Shown here: piece by piece, positions 19,184-28,543 of the stretch | How the letters are laid out: each line of letters opens with the position of its first letter | How positions within the stretch are numbered: the stretch's first letter is position 1 | Origin: Cryobacterium roopkundense | Lineage (GTDB): Bacteria > Actinomycetota > Actinomycetes > Actinomycetales > Microbacteriaceae | Length of the DNA: 64,000 bases | Assembly (NCBI RefSeq): GCF_014200405.1 | Contig: NZ_JACHBQ010000001.1 | Location: forward strand, 2,790,001 to 2,854,000 | Direction of reading: 5' to 3' | Notes under the pieces: generated by a model | Databases searched by the model: none | What the model was told of the DNA's origin: nothing | What the model saw: the letters and a program-made list of their open reading frames with translations, nothing else | Program-made: the position numbers and the translations under genes

Positions 19184-20650
19184 CTAGCCCGATGCGGAGC
19201 TGGCCGTATTGGCGCGGTGGGTGGCGGCGGGCCGCCAGGAGCGGGTGGGGTCGAAGAGTACCGGACCTCGCACCTCGGGACGGCCTCGCACCATGCGTAT
19301 CTCCCACCCGGAGCTGTCGATGGTGGCGTGGTGGTACCAGCAGAGCAAAGTTCCGTTGTCTATGTCGGTCTTTCCGTGGTGTTGCCACGGGATGATGTGG
19401 TGAACTTCGCACCACGCCGCCGCTACCGTGCACCCCGGTATGACACATCCGCCGTCCCTCGCGGCGATGGCCCGGCGCTGGGCGGTGGTGAAGAACCGCT
19501 TCTTTTCACCCAGCCGCAGTACCTCGCCGTCTTCGCCGAGGAACACGTTCTGGTAGCCGCCGGCGCACATCTTCTGCCTCACGGTGCGGAGTGAGATCGG
19601 CGCCTCGACCCCGTCGACCCACCCGACACCGGTCCCGCTCTTCAAATCTTTGGCGTTTACGTGCACCATCACCACGGGTGCCGCCCCTCCCATAGTGGGC
19701 GTCTTCGCGTCGCGCGCCTTCGACTCAAACACGCCCCGGAGGATGTCCGCTCGTTTCTCACCGCCGGTGCGCGGGTCGTCGAATTCTTCCGCCCCGGGAA
19801 TCAGCTCCCCGGCCTCGATCAGGGCCTGCTGCTCCGCACTGGGGAACGCGGGGGCCGCGTGGGCCGAGAGGAACGTGTTGAAGATGCCGTCCATGATGCC
19901 CTTGAGTTCCGGCGTCACCCCGCCCCGCAACGGATACAGCCCGGCCTTGAAACGGCCGAACCCCACCGTGCTCTTCGCCGCTGTCTGCTCGTCACTGGGT
20001 GCGGCGCCGTCGGGGTCGAGTCGCGCTTCCCATTCGTGGGCCTGCGCCCGGATCAGGTCGGCGGAGAACGCGATCCCCGCCCCCGGCAGCCCCTCGGTCT
20101 CGGGCGTGATCGCCCCCGTCGCCGACGCCACCAGCGCCCGCTCCGCCCGATCCAAAACCTCCGGAGCAACCCGCCGCGACAGCGGCTCGAGGGCCGTCAC
20201 AATCACCTCCGCCGCATCCACCCCCAACTCACCCGACGCGAGCCCCTCGGCGACCGCCGGATGTTGCACCGGGATCTCCTGCCCGAGCAGCCCGCTGGCG
20301 GAGTGGGCCGCGCCGCTGACCAGGCCGCCGAGCCGCATCCGCCGCTTCGCTTCCGAACCCGAGATGCGTGTCACGGCGGTGATCAGCTCGTACTTACCTC
20401 GACATCCGTTCTTATACGCCAGCGACTCATGACCCAGGGCCGCATCCGCCCGGCTGGCCACGTCTGTCGCCGACGCCACCCTCGCCCCATCCGCCCGGCG
20501 CCCCAGCTTCTCCACCGCCGCCATCACGGCCAGAGCCTCATCCCCGGTGAACTGCTGGAAATTCACCTCCGCCAACGCAGCAGCTACCGAGGCGTCTGCC
20601 CTCTCCAGTAGGGCGACCACCTCGGAACCTGACTTCTGCATCGTTAACAT
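19184..20650 (-). CDS. DUF222 / HNH endonuclease family protein (13E12-type)
   Basis: This 488-residue protein belongs to the actinobacterial DUF222-HNH family. The N-terminal helical DUF222 domain spans about residues 10-330, and the C-terminal HNH motif includes CVIPGCTVAAAWCEVHHIIPW with Cys pairs and LLCWYHHATID. These proteins are often multicopy and associated with repeats; cleavage in vivo is not proven. The start is uncertain: ATG at 20650, ATG at 20641 or ATG at 20677. It lies 84 bp from the IS110 element and its host repeat. Confidence 0.88.
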   Translation of the reverse strand: MLTMQKSGSEVVALLERADASVAAALAEVNFQQFTGDEALAVMAAVEKLGRRADGARVASATDVASRADAALGHESLAYKNGCRGKYELITAVTRISGSEAKRRMRLGGLVSGAAHSASGLLGQEIPVQHPAVAEGLASGELGVDAAEVIVTALEPLSRRVAPEVLDRAERALVASATGAITPETEGLPGAGIAFSADLIRAQAHEWEARLDPDGAAPSDEQTAAKSTVGFGRFKAGLYPLRGGVTPELKGIMDGIFNTFLSAHAAPAFPSAEQQALIEAGELIPGAEEFDDPRTGGEKRADILRGVFESKARDAKTPTMGGAAPVVMVHVNAKDLKSGTGVGWVDGVEAPISLRTVRQKMCAGGYQNVFLGEDGEVLRLGEKKRFFTTAQRRAIAARDGGCVIPGCTVAAAWCEVHHIIPWQHHGKTDIDNGTLLCWYHHATIDSSGWEIRMVRGRPEVRGPVLFDPTRSWRPAATHRANTASSASG

Positions 20651-20838
20651 GCCCCCATTCTCCCACCAATCGAACACGAATGCGAGGATAACTCAGGTTA
20701 GGATGCAAAGAAATAGAAACTTTGCTCCAAGACTTCGACAGGGGGTTTCGAGAAAGCGCGCAGAAGTTATCCACAGGGCGGGCGGCATCCGCTTGTCACT
20801 GGCTACTGTGGAAAAGAACGAGGAGAGGTGTCGCCAGC

Positions 20839-21786
20839 ATGACCCTCGATGCGCTCGCCCCGCCGAACACCACGCCAGACGTCTATTCAACGTGGCAGGC
20901 TCCGTACCCCACCAGTGTCGCCCTCACCCTCTCGCGGCTGCGGCGCGGGGCGGGCGATCCCACGCACCACGTGGCGACGGACGGAACGCTCTGGCGCACC
21001 ACTCTCACCCCCGACGGCCCCGCCACGATGCGATTCACCCAGTCCGGACTCCACACGATGCGCTGCGAGGCCTGGGGTGAGGGCGCCCGAGCAGCCATCG
21101 ACGCCGCGCCCGTGATGGTGGGAGCCCTGGACGACCCTGCGGGATTTGTGCCCGGCATCGAGAGTCTCGCGGTGGCGCACCGGCGCCTGCCTGGCCTACG
21201 AATCCCCTGCACCGGGCGGGTGATGGAGTCGCTCATCCCGGCCGTGCTCGAGCAGAAGGTGATCAGCCAGCAAGCCGCGGCGGCGTGGCGCCGCCTCGTG
21301 CGCGCCTATGGCACCCCCGCACCCGGGCCAACCCCGCTCGCCATGCTGGTGGTGCCCACCGTTCGCGCCTGGCAACTTATTCCCTCCTGGGAGTGGCACA
21401 AAGCCGGCGTCGACCCCCGCCGCGCCGGCATCGTGCAGGTCTGCCTCGGCTTGGCTCGCCAGCTCGAGGGCGCCACGAGCCTCTCGACAGCGGATGCCTC
21501 GGCCCGCCTCCGCGTGGCGCCGGGGGTGGGCGCGTGGACGGCGGCTGAAACCGCGCAGCGAGCGTTCGGGGATGCCGACGCCCTCTCGGTCGGGGACTTC
21601 CACCTGTCGGGCATGATCGGCCACACCCTCACCGGCGAGGCCTACACCGACGAGCAAATGCTGGTGGCCATGGAGAAATGGCGCCCGCACCGGTATCGGG
21701 TGGTGCGGCTGCTCGAGGCGAGCGGCCTCGGGGTCAAGCCGCGCCGCGGCCCGCGCGCGAGCTTCGTCGACCACCGCAAGCACTAG
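20839..21786 (+). CDS. DNA-3-methyladenine glycosylase II (AlkA-like)
   Basis: This 315-residue HhH-GPD glycosylase removes alkylated bases in base-excision repair. IPAVLEQKVISQQAA marks the start of the catalytic domain. The hairpin is VAPGVGAWTAAETAQ and the catalytic Asp is in LSVGDFHLSG. The N-terminal about 110 residues correspond to the AlkA-type beta domain. The start ATG (MTLDAL) is preceded by GAGGAGAGG. The 3' end overlaps the convergent GNAT gene by the four bases CTAG. Confidence 0.88.
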   Translation: MTLDALAPPNTTPDVYSTWQAPYPTSVALTLSRLRRGAGDPTHHVATDGTLWRTTLTPDGPATMRFTQSGLHTMRCEAWGEGARAAIDAAPVMVGALDDPAGFVPGIESLAVAHRRLPGLRIPCTGRVMESLIPAVLEQKVISQQAAAAWRRLVRAYGTPAPGPTPLAMLVVPTVRAWQLIPSWEWHKAGVDPRRAGIVQVCLGLARQLEGATSLSTADASARLRVAPGVGAWTAAETAQRAFGDADALSVGDFHLSGMIGHTLTGEAYTDEQMLVAMEKWRPHRYRVVRLLEASGLGVKPRRGPRASFVDHRKH

Positions 21787-22247
21787 TCGACGAGGCGTAG
21801 CTCCATGTAGACGCTGTTCGGGTCGAGACTGTAGTCGGCGAAAGGTTCGCAATCGGTGAATCCGTTTCGGGAGTAGAGCCGGCGAGCCGGCGCAAAGTAG
21901 TCCTCAGTTCCCGTCTCCAGGTTCACCGTTTCGTTTCCGTCACGGCGCGCGGCCTCGATGATGCGCGCGAGCAGCAGAGTTGCCACGCCTCGCCCACGGG
22001 CGCCGGCGGTCGTGCGCATGGACTTGATCTCACCCTGGCGCGACGGCAGTTGCTTCAGAGCGCCGCAGCCCAAGAGGCCTCCGTCTTCGCGGGCCGTCCA
22101 GAAAGATATCTCAGGCTCACACAATTGGCGAACATCGAGCGCGTGCACGCTTTCGGCGGGCGAAGTGGCGAACATGTCGGCCAGATGCTCGCCGAGGAGC
22201 TGGCGCACATCCGCTCCAATGGGGGCCTCGCGTTCGATCTGAATCAT
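21783..22247 (-). CDS. GNAT family N-acetyltransferase
   Basis: A 154-residue acetyltransferase with motif A in SMRTTAGARGRGVATLLL (the R-x-x-G-x-G/A pyrophosphate loop) and a C-terminal YSRNGFTDCEPFADY. It acetylates a small-molecule or protein amine; the substrate is unknown. GGGGG precedes the ATG start. Confidence 0.85.
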   Translation of the reverse strand: MIQIEREAPIGADVRQLLGEHLADMFATSPAESVHALDVRQLCEPEISFWTAREDGGLLGCGALKQLPSRQGEIKSMRTTAGARGRGVATLLLARIIEAARRDGNETVNLETGTEDYFAPARRLYSRNGFTDCEPFADYSLDPNSVYMELRLVD

Positions 22248-22474
22248 GCCCCCAAATCTACTCGCCCGGCACGGAGGAACGACTTCGGGCCCCTGCACGC
22301 TCCGGGTCGGGTTGCCGGGAAAACCATGGGGTGAAATGCGACGCATCACGACGCGACTCGCCAACAGCCGCTTCATGGAGTCGCCGGCATGGGCCGCCCC
22401 GAATGGCCTGCTCCAGAGGGAAACGCAGCTCCGGGTGGTACAACGTGAGGGTTGGCCTAATGAAAGGGATCCCG

Positions 22475-22867
22475 ATGAGCACTCTTCCCATACCCGTCGA
22501 TCCTCCACAGGCGGTCCGCAGCCCCGCATTCGCCCAGGGCATGATCCTTCCCGCCGGGCCGACGCTCTATGTCGGCGGCCAGAACGGCATTGATAGCTCC
22601 GGCACCCTGCTCAAGGGGCTGGGACGGCAGACCGAACAAGCCCTGCGTAACGTGCTCGCCGTACTCGCCGAGGCGGGGACTGGTCCTGAGCATGTCGCCA
22701 AGCTGACTATTTATCTCGCCGCCGGAATCGATCCGGGGGCTGCCTTCGCCGCTTCTCAGTCCGTGTGGGGAGAGCGCCGCACGGCCGTCACAGTGCTCGC
22801 AGTCCCGATGGCGCGGCCCGGGGTTCTCGTTGAGATCGAGGCAATAGCGGCCGTGCCGCAGAGCTGA
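22475..22867 (+). CDS. RidA family protein
   Basis: This 130-residue YjgF/YER057c/UK114-family protein typically hydrolyses reactive enamines and imines from amino-acid metabolism. GPTLYVGGQNGIDSSG, ALRNVLAVLAEAG and VLVEIEAIAAVP fit the fold. The family's substrate-binding Arg position is here in MARPGVLVEIEA. The start ATG has GAAAGGGA upstream. It is a single-gene unit. Confidence 0.85.
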   Translation: MSTLPIPVDPPQAVRSPAFAQGMILPAGPTLYVGGQNGIDSSGTLLKGLGRQTEQALRNVLAVLAEAGTGPEHVAKLTIYLAAGIDPGAAFAASQSVWGERRTAVTVLAVPMARPGVLVEIEAIAAVPQS

Positions 22868-22945
22868 CGGAACGACGCGTTAGGCGGTGCTGAAGAGGCA
22901 TTCGGCGCGAGCACACGGATCGTACCTCGCCACGAAGTCACGTTC

Positions 22946-23160
22946 CTAGGGCGCCCACACCTCGTCCCACAATCTCTCGTGATCGGGGCCGAGCTCGCGA
23001 TCTCGCCTTGCCACGTGTGGTCGCAACCTCGAGCGACAGGTCAATCCAGACCACGACGAAGAAGGCTCCGGCCATTTCGGGGTGGAACAGCGCGACCGCA
23101 TCGACCACAAGCACGCGCCCGCGCCCGCCGGGAATCAACTCGGATTCGCCGAGCCCCCGG
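22946..23160 (-). pseudogene. relic of a uridine-kinase-like P-loop protein
   Basis: On the minus strand one frame reads ESELIPGGRGRVLVVDAVAL, FHPEMAGAFFVVVWIDLSLE and VATTRGKAR. After a one-base shift at about 23002-23005 the next frame reads RELGPDHERLWDEVWAP and then a stop. This is the C-terminal part of actinobacterial uridine-kinase-like proteins. The P-loop half is absent. So this is a truncated and frameshifted remnant. Flanking 22868-22945 holds nothing recognisable. Confidence 0.6.
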
Positions 23161-23200
23161 ACACTTCAGTCGTATCATCCTACGGACGCGCCTCCCGGCG

Positions 23201-23557
23201 TCAACCAACAGGTGGCGGCGCGTGAGCCGGAACGACCTCGATTCCGAAGCAGACTGTTTCCGTCTTCGGGCGGCCGGTATCCGCATCCCGAACAACAACG
23301 GTGCGGCAGCGACTGAGGCGAATCTCGAACGGTACATAGTCCGGAGTCGGCTTGCCAAGCCGCCCGCCCCAGCCCAGCGGCACCAGATCAAGATGTCTGG
23401 GGAGAACGATCCCAAACTCGATCAGGGTGGCATCTCGGTCTTCGGCAAAGCGTCGCCCGACACTCGGGTCTTTCCAGATGGCTGTCGCGAGAGAGATGAC
23501 GGGGTCCGTGATCGCGAACTCCTCCGCCTCGAGCACAAGGTCAAATTCACTCTCCAT
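23201..23557 (-). CDS. NHLP-leader-like small protein
   Basis: A 118-residue protein with a strong ribosome-binding site (CTGGAGG, 6 nt before ATG). Residues about 20-55 (ISLATAIWKDPSVGRRFAED, then TLIEFGIVLPRHLDLVPLG) follow the nitrile-hydratase-like leader peptide pattern: helix, W-x-DP, R/F, D, ALxEFG, LP. In other bacteria such leaders direct RiPP-modifying enzymes. The C-terminal part has two Cys and ends APPPVG, but is not core-like. No modifying enzyme is nearby, so it may instead be a stand-alone nitrile-hydratase-alpha-related protein. Confidence 0.65.
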   Translation of the reverse strand: MESEFDLVLEAEEFAITDPVISLATAIWKDPSVGRRFAEDRDATLIEFGIVLPRHLDLVPLGWGGRLGKPTPDYVPFEIRLSRCRTVVVRDADTGRPKTETVCFGIEVVPAHAPPPVG

Positions 23558-23690
23558 GGTGATCCTCCAGTTATTTGCCGGTCCTCGAATTCGTCACGTT
23601 CGACGTCGAAGACACTGCTCGCTTTTCCCCGGTCTGTCAACCGTGAGACTCCGGTCGCCGCCGGACAGTGCGTGCTGAGGCGACGTCAGC

Positions 23691-25151
23691 CTAGTGGGGG
23701 TACACGCGGATCGTGGCGGCGAGCGGCCCTGCCGGGCGCACGGTGTAAGACGAGAGGATGCCGTCTCCGGAATATCCCACTGAGGCCACGATGGCGGTCG
23801 GTCCGGACACCGTGTAGTTCGTGCCCGCAACGAGCGGAACGTCCACCGGCTTGCCGGCCGGAACCGCGACCGTGACGCGGGTGCCGTTCTCGGGCGTGAT
23901 CGCGAGGCGGGCATCCGTTCGCGCGGTGTTGACCAGGTGCAGCACGGGCCCCGCGCCCTCGGCGACGCTCACCAGGAAGTCATCGTTGAGCGGTTCGGAG
24001 GCCGTGAACCAGGCGAAGTCCTTGCCCTCAGCGCCCACGGTCTCGGTGCGGGCCGCCGCCACGACGGGCTGGTCGGCCGTGACCGACACCGAGAAGGTAC
24101 CCTCGGTGAGCTCCGGAAGCGGAACCTCGCTGGCGATGCCCGGCTCGAGCTCGACCTCCACGGAGGTGCCGACGGCCCCGTCTGTCGTGCTCGTGACGCC
24201 CACCTGAACGGTGGCCGGCTCCGTGCCAGTCACGAGAACGCGCACGCTCGGCGTGCCGTCGGCAATGCCGGCGTCGGTTCCCGAGATCTCGGCGGCGGGC
24301 GGCGCGAGCAGGCGCACTCCCGCGATCACATGCTGGAGCGCGGGAGTGGTCGTGGGCGCGATAAGCTCCACGCCCCCCGGTTCGATGCCACGGATGCTGC
24401 TCTGCTCGAGTGTGGCCGTGGTCTGGCCGCCGCGTGACTGAACGTGCACCACGGGGGACTTGAGGTTGGGCGCGAGTCCCGCAAGACTCACGATGCGCTG
24501 CTCGCCGGGCTGCACGAGAATGCCGGTCGAGCCAGGGGCGTCGACCGGTCCGGCCTCGCCGAACACGTTAAGGTCGACCGTGGCGAGCACCGTGGTTGGG
24601 TTGCTGAGCAGCACGAGGCTGGTGCGGCCCACGTCGGTGGAACCGCCCACCAGCCACGCGTCGCTCGTGGCCTCGGCGCACGCCGCCGCCGCGAAACCGC
24701 GCAGAGTCTCGGTGGCGACGGTCTGCGACTGGCTCCCGGCCATGAGGGGCGCGGCGGTCGAGTCGGCCTGCACCGGCACTGTCAGCAGCAGCGCCGCCGA
24801 ACCTCCGGTCGAGTTGTCGACTGCGGTGATTTCGCTCGTCTCAACAGCAACGTTCTGCGAGCTCGACGCCGACTCGCGCGCCGTGTACACGGCCGCGGCC
24901 TCGCCAACGGATGTGGCGGCTTGCGCCTGCGTGGAGTCCTCCGCGAGCGTGAGCAGCGGCCCAGGACACACCCGCTGCTGCTCGCTCGGAGTGGGCGTCA
25001 CCACTTCCGACACTGGAGCCGCAGCGATGGTGGGCCAGGGCAACAGGACGCCGCCGCCCACCACGCCCACGGCCAATGCCACGCCGATGAGGCCGACGGT
25101 GGCAGTGAAGGCTCGCTTTCCGATGCGGGCCGGTGCGGAATTACTTGGCAT
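23691..25151 (-). CDS. DUF5719 family membrane-anchored protein
   Basis: A 486-residue protein with a single N-terminal membrane helix (AFTATVGLIGVALAVGVVGG) and a large extracytoplasmic part of beta-rich repeats. It is the usual neighbour of the large GT2 protein and WhiB in Actinobacteria. The start ATG (MPSNSAPAR) has GAGGAGG at good spacing and overlaps the end of the glycosyltransferase gene by 11 bp, so the two are coupled. The much longer open frame upstream runs over that gene and is a shadow. Function is unknown; a cell-envelope role is likely. Confidence 0.85.
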   Translation of the reverse strand: MPSNSAPARIGKRAFTATVGLIGVALAVGVVGGGVLLPWPTIAAAPVSEVVTPTPSEQQRVCPGPLLTLAEDSTQAQAATSVGEAAAVYTARESASSSQNVAVETSEITAVDNSTGGSAALLLTVPVQADSTAAPLMAGSQSQTVATETLRGFAAAACAEATSDAWLVGGSTDVGRTSLVLLSNPTTVLATVDLNVFGEAGPVDAPGSTGILVQPGEQRIVSLAGLAPNLKSPVVHVQSRGGQTTATLEQSSIRGIEPGGVELIAPTTTPALQHVIAGVRLLAPPAAEISGTDAGIADGTPSVRVLVTGTEPATVQVGVTSTTDGAVGTSVEVELEPGIASEVPLPELTEGTFSVSVTADQPVVAAARTETVGAEGKDFAWFTASEPLNDDFLVSVAEGAGPVLHLVNTARTDARLAITPENGTRVTVAVPAGKPVDVPLVAGTNYTVSGPTAIVASVGYSGDGILSSYTVRPAGPLAATIRVYPH

Positions 25152-28100
25152 TGTCGGCCTCCTCGGAGTCAGGCGTTTCGGTGTTCGGCGCCGCGGGAGC
25201 GGGCGCCGCGGGAGCGGGCGCCGCGGTAGCGGGCGCCGCGGTAGCTTCAGGAGACTGCTCGTCGTCACGCTGCGCGGCCCTGACCGCTGCCTGGGTGCGC
25301 GCCTTGGCGTCGGCCTTCGCCGCAGATTTCGCGGCGGCTTCGGCCGTCTTGGCTGCCGCAGCCTCGGACTTCTTCGTCGCCAGGGAGGCCTTCGCCGCCG
25401 CGCGCGCGTCGCGCTTCCCGCCGGCGACCGATGCCCCAGCCGCCGCAGCGGCCGCAGCCGACGATGTGGCCGAGCCCGCGGCATCCGCTCTCGAAGGCTT
25501 GCGCCCCGTCCATTTCTTGACGCGGCCGGCACGCTTCTTCGGCTTGGTCTGCTTGGCCTGCTCGCGGGCGGCGCGGCGGATGGCGTCGCGGTTGGCCTGC
25601 CGCACCGCTTCCCGGCCGGCGCCGGTGGGGATGGACAGCAGCACCGTTACGCCGATCACCACGATGGCCGCGATCGTCCAGAGCAGGCCATACAGCCCGC
25701 CGGCGTTGGACGGAATGGCCGCCGAGGCGCGTTCCTCCGGCGTCGCCTCGTGCTGCCACAGGCGGCCGAAGCTGGTGTCACCCACCGGGGCTAGCGCCGC
25801 GTTACCGTCGAGAGCGGTCTCGGTGCGAATCGCTGTGGCGTCCGCCTCGGGGCCCGAAGGAGTGGGAACCCCGTTCTCGGGCTCGGCTTCGGTCTGCAGC
25901 ACCACGAAGCGGATGCCGAAATCGGCCAGTCCCGCCGCCGCGTCAAACCCACTGCGCGAGGCAAGGTTGCCGGCCAGGGTGGCGAGGTCGTGCTGTTCCT
26001 GGTTGAGGGACGAGTCGGTGCTCTCGAGAGTCGCCTGCTGGTTGAGCACGGCTCCGGTACCGCGCACGACGGTGGCACGGATACCCCCATCGGCCTGCGG
26101 GGTGATCTGCAACGTGCCCACGCGCGAGTTGATCTGAGCCTCTGCGTCGATGAACGCTGGCTGGGTGCGATCAGTTCCCTTGGCCACGAGTGTCGTGCCG
26201 AGCGGCACCGCGATCACCAGAGGCAGGGCCACAATCGACAGCGCGAGTGCCGCGGTGATACCCGGCGCGAGGGCCACTCGACGCAGGGCACGCAGCGCGA
26301 TGACCACGGCGCCCACGATGCCGAGCCAGTAGAGACTGAGGCCCGCACCCGCCCAGACTCCGATGGAGTCGGCGCCCACCGAGGCGAGAATGAGGTGGTT
26401 GGCGCCGAGCGCCGTCACGAATCCGAGCAGCGCCACGAGCAGGGCGAAGGCGCCGATGCGGGCACCGTTCAGCAGCAGGGCGGTGAGGGCCAGCAACGCC
26501 ACGGGCACGAGCAGCACCGGCAAGAGAATTTCGGCATTCACGCCGGGAATTGCCAGCTGGTTTAGCAGGGGCACCCAGCCGCCGAGTTGGCCCGACGGAA
26601 AGCCGAGGGCAATCTGCCAGTCGCTGACCTGCGGGGTCGACAGCGGCACCCCGGGGTCGGCGAGCAGTGCCAGCCAGTTGCCGCGCAGGCCCTGATCGAT
26701 CGCGAGCGGCGCGGCCAGCACGAGGGCGGGCAACGGAATGCCGATGAAGCGCATCACGCTGCGGCCGCTCGTGAGCAGCACGACGAGCCAGATGAGCAGC
26801 AACGCCGGGGCGAGCGACGGCGCGCAGGCCACGATGGCCGCAAAGAGAAGGGCAGCGGATGCCGACGCCGACCACGAGCGGGCCGCCGCGTACCCGGCGA
26901 AGAACAGCCAGGGCAGCAGCAGGTGCACGAGGATCGCCGCCGGACGTCCGGTGGAGAGCGCGCTCAGGAACGTGGGGGCGAACACCCACAGCACGGCGGC
27001 GAGGGCGCGCAGGCCCCCGCGTTCGGTGAGCCGGGTCGACGCCATCCACGCGCCGAGGGCGGCAAGCGGAAGGGCAAGCAGATACAGCAGCACGAGCGAG
27101 AACGACGGGGCCCAGAAGGTGAGCGATCCGAGCACGGCGAGCACGGCGCTGAAAGGATCGGCAGCGCCGACGAACCCGAGGCTGATGTCGCGCCATCCGT
27201 AGGTCGCACTCGACCACAGGTCGAACACGTTCCCCGAGAGCGGCAGCATTCCACCGCCGGTGAGGGTCTGCGCGTTGAGCAGCGGCGCGAACATGATCAC
27301 GGAGAGAAAACCGGCGGCGAGCACGGTCCAGGCGCCGCCGCTGGCAAAGAAGCGGATCTCGGGCCGGTCACCGCGAACGCCGGCGAGACTCGCCTCACGC
27401 TGTAGGGCATGGCGGCGGCGCATTTCGGCGCTCGACACCCGCAGGCTCGCGATGGACGCCCAGCCGAGCGACCGGGTGGCGGCCAGCTGGCGGCGCGCGG
27501 TTCGCACGCGACCGCCATGGAAGGCCGCGCTGAACGCCGCGGCGAACTCGCCGAGAACGGCCCCGGGCTCCTTCTTGAGAAGCTGCCCGATGGAGCGGAG
27601 GAAGGCGAGCGGCACGAGCGAGAGCCAGTGGAAGGCGAGGGCCCAGCTCGGCGAGTACACCAGCCGGCGATGCAACTGGGCGGAGCGTTCGGCGCGCACC
27701 CGCCGGCGGCGCAAACGACCTCGGGACGATTGATTAGGGCCGGCCACACCGGCGCCGGCCGACGCCACGCGAGCCGCGGGAGCGACAGACACGCGGTAGC
27801 CCGCCAGACGCACCCGCACACAGAAGTCGAGGGAGTCGTCAACGATGGGCAGGGCGGGGTCGAAACCGCCGAGCTGGTTCCACACTGTGTGGCGCACGAG
27901 CATGCCGCCGGCACTCACGGCGAGTACGTCGCTCAGGCCGTCGTGCTGCCCCTGGTCAAGTTCGCTCTCCACAAGCGTGACGGTCGAACCTCCGGGGGTC
28001 ATGGTGATGCCGAAGTCGTGGATGTACTTCTCGGCCTCCCACTCCATCACCTTGGGACCGGCCACAGCCACGGAGGGCGAAATCTCCAGCTCGTCGAGCA

Positions 28101-28413
28101 GCTTATCGAGGGCACCAGGCTCGGGAGCGCTGTCCTGTGCGAGCAGCCACAGCATTTCGCGGTCGTGTTCGGGGGGCGAGGTGACGCGCACGGCGGCGGC
28201 GATAGCCTGACCGAAGCTCAGATCAGCGGATGCCGCGATGAATTGGGTAGGTCCGAACTGGGCGAGAAGGTCGCCCGTGGCATCCGTTGACCCACAGTCG
28301 ACCGTGATGACGATGTCGGGCTGGCGAGTTTGGCGGGCTAGCGCCTCGAGCGTTCGCTCAAGGTGCTTCGCACCGTTCCGGGCGACAAGGATGGCAGTGA
28401 CTCGCGGTTGCAT
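25141..28413 (-). CDS. large GT2 glycosyltransferase with membrane domain
   Basis: This 1,090-residue protein has an N-terminal GT2 domain in about residues 1-280 (VTAILVARNGAKHLERTLEA; VDCGSTDAT; AGGMLVRHTVW; VDDSLDFCVRVRLAGYRV). About 12-14 membrane segments (about 290-880) follow, then an extracytoplasmic stretch. The Ala/Lys/Arg-rich tail of about 130 residues ends in runs of Ala-Pro. It is the actinobacterial whiB-linked glycosyltransferase, probably acting in cell-wall polysaccharide synthesis. The low-complexity tail looks like a charged cytoplasmic extension. The start ATG gives MQPRVTAIL. Confidence 0.88.
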   Translation of the reverse strand: MQPRVTAILVARNGAKHLERTLEALARQTRQPDIVITVDCGSTDATGDLLAQFGPTQFIAASADLSFGQAIAAAVRVTSPPEHDREMLWLLAQDSAPEPGALDKLLDELEISPSVAVAGPKVMEWEAEKYIHDFGITMTPGGSTVTLVESELDQGQHDGLSDVLAVSAGGMLVRHTVWNQLGGFDPALPIVDDSLDFCVRVRLAGYRVSVAPAARVASAGAGVAGPNQSSRGRLRRRRVRAERSAQLHRRLVYSPSWALAFHWLSLVPLAFLRSIGQLLKKEPGAVLGEFAAAFSAAFHGGRVRTARRQLAATRSLGWASIASLRVSSAEMRRRHALQREASLAGVRGDRPEIRFFASGGAWTVLAAGFLSVIMFAPLLNAQTLTGGGMLPLSGNVFDLWSSATYGWRDISLGFVGAADPFSAVLAVLGSLTFWAPSFSLVLLYLLALPLAALGAWMASTRLTERGGLRALAAVLWVFAPTFLSALSTGRPAAILVHLLLPWLFFAGYAAARSWSASASAALLFAAIVACAPSLAPALLLIWLVVLLTSGRSVMRFIGIPLPALVLAAPLAIDQGLRGNWLALLADPGVPLSTPQVSDWQIALGFPSGQLGGWVPLLNQLAIPGVNAEILLPVLLVPVALLALTALLLNGARIGAFALLVALLGFVTALGANHLILASVGADSIGVWAGAGLSLYWLGIVGAVVIALRALRRVALAPGITAALALSIVALPLVIAVPLGTTLVAKGTDRTQPAFIDAEAQINSRVGTLQITPQADGGIRATVVRGTGAVLNQQATLESTDSSLNQEQHDLATLAGNLASRSGFDAAAGLADFGIRFVVLQTEAEPENGVPTPSGPEADATAIRTETALDGNAALAPVGDTSFGRLWQHEATPEERASAAIPSNAGGLYGLLWTIAAIVVIGVTVLLSIPTGAGREAVRQANRDAIRRAAREQAKQTKPKKRAGRVKKWTGRKPSRADAAGSATSSAAAAAAAGASVAGGKRDARAAAKASLATKKSEAAAAKTAEAAAKSAAKADAKARTQAAVRAAQRDDEQSPEATAAPATAAPAPAAPAPAAPNTETPDSEEADNAK

Positions 28414-28543
28414 AACGTAGACAGCCTAGGTCGGGTATTGCCGCCGAGGGTCAGGCGGAAGGGCGCGCCTCGAAATGGGGCGGCTTGCTCGCCAGAAAAG
28501 GTCAGCTGTGCGGTGTCAGTGACACAGCGCAGAAGCATTCACG

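Noticed and set aside
20767..20816. DnaA boxes (TTATCCACA and complement-like TGTGGAAAA) suggesting an origin
   Set aside because: Only two sites, no AT-rich region and no dnaA/dnaN neighbourhood.
23201..23557. Complete RiPP gene cluster
   Set aside because: No modifying enzyme, protease or transporter of that type is present within reach; only a leader-like protein.
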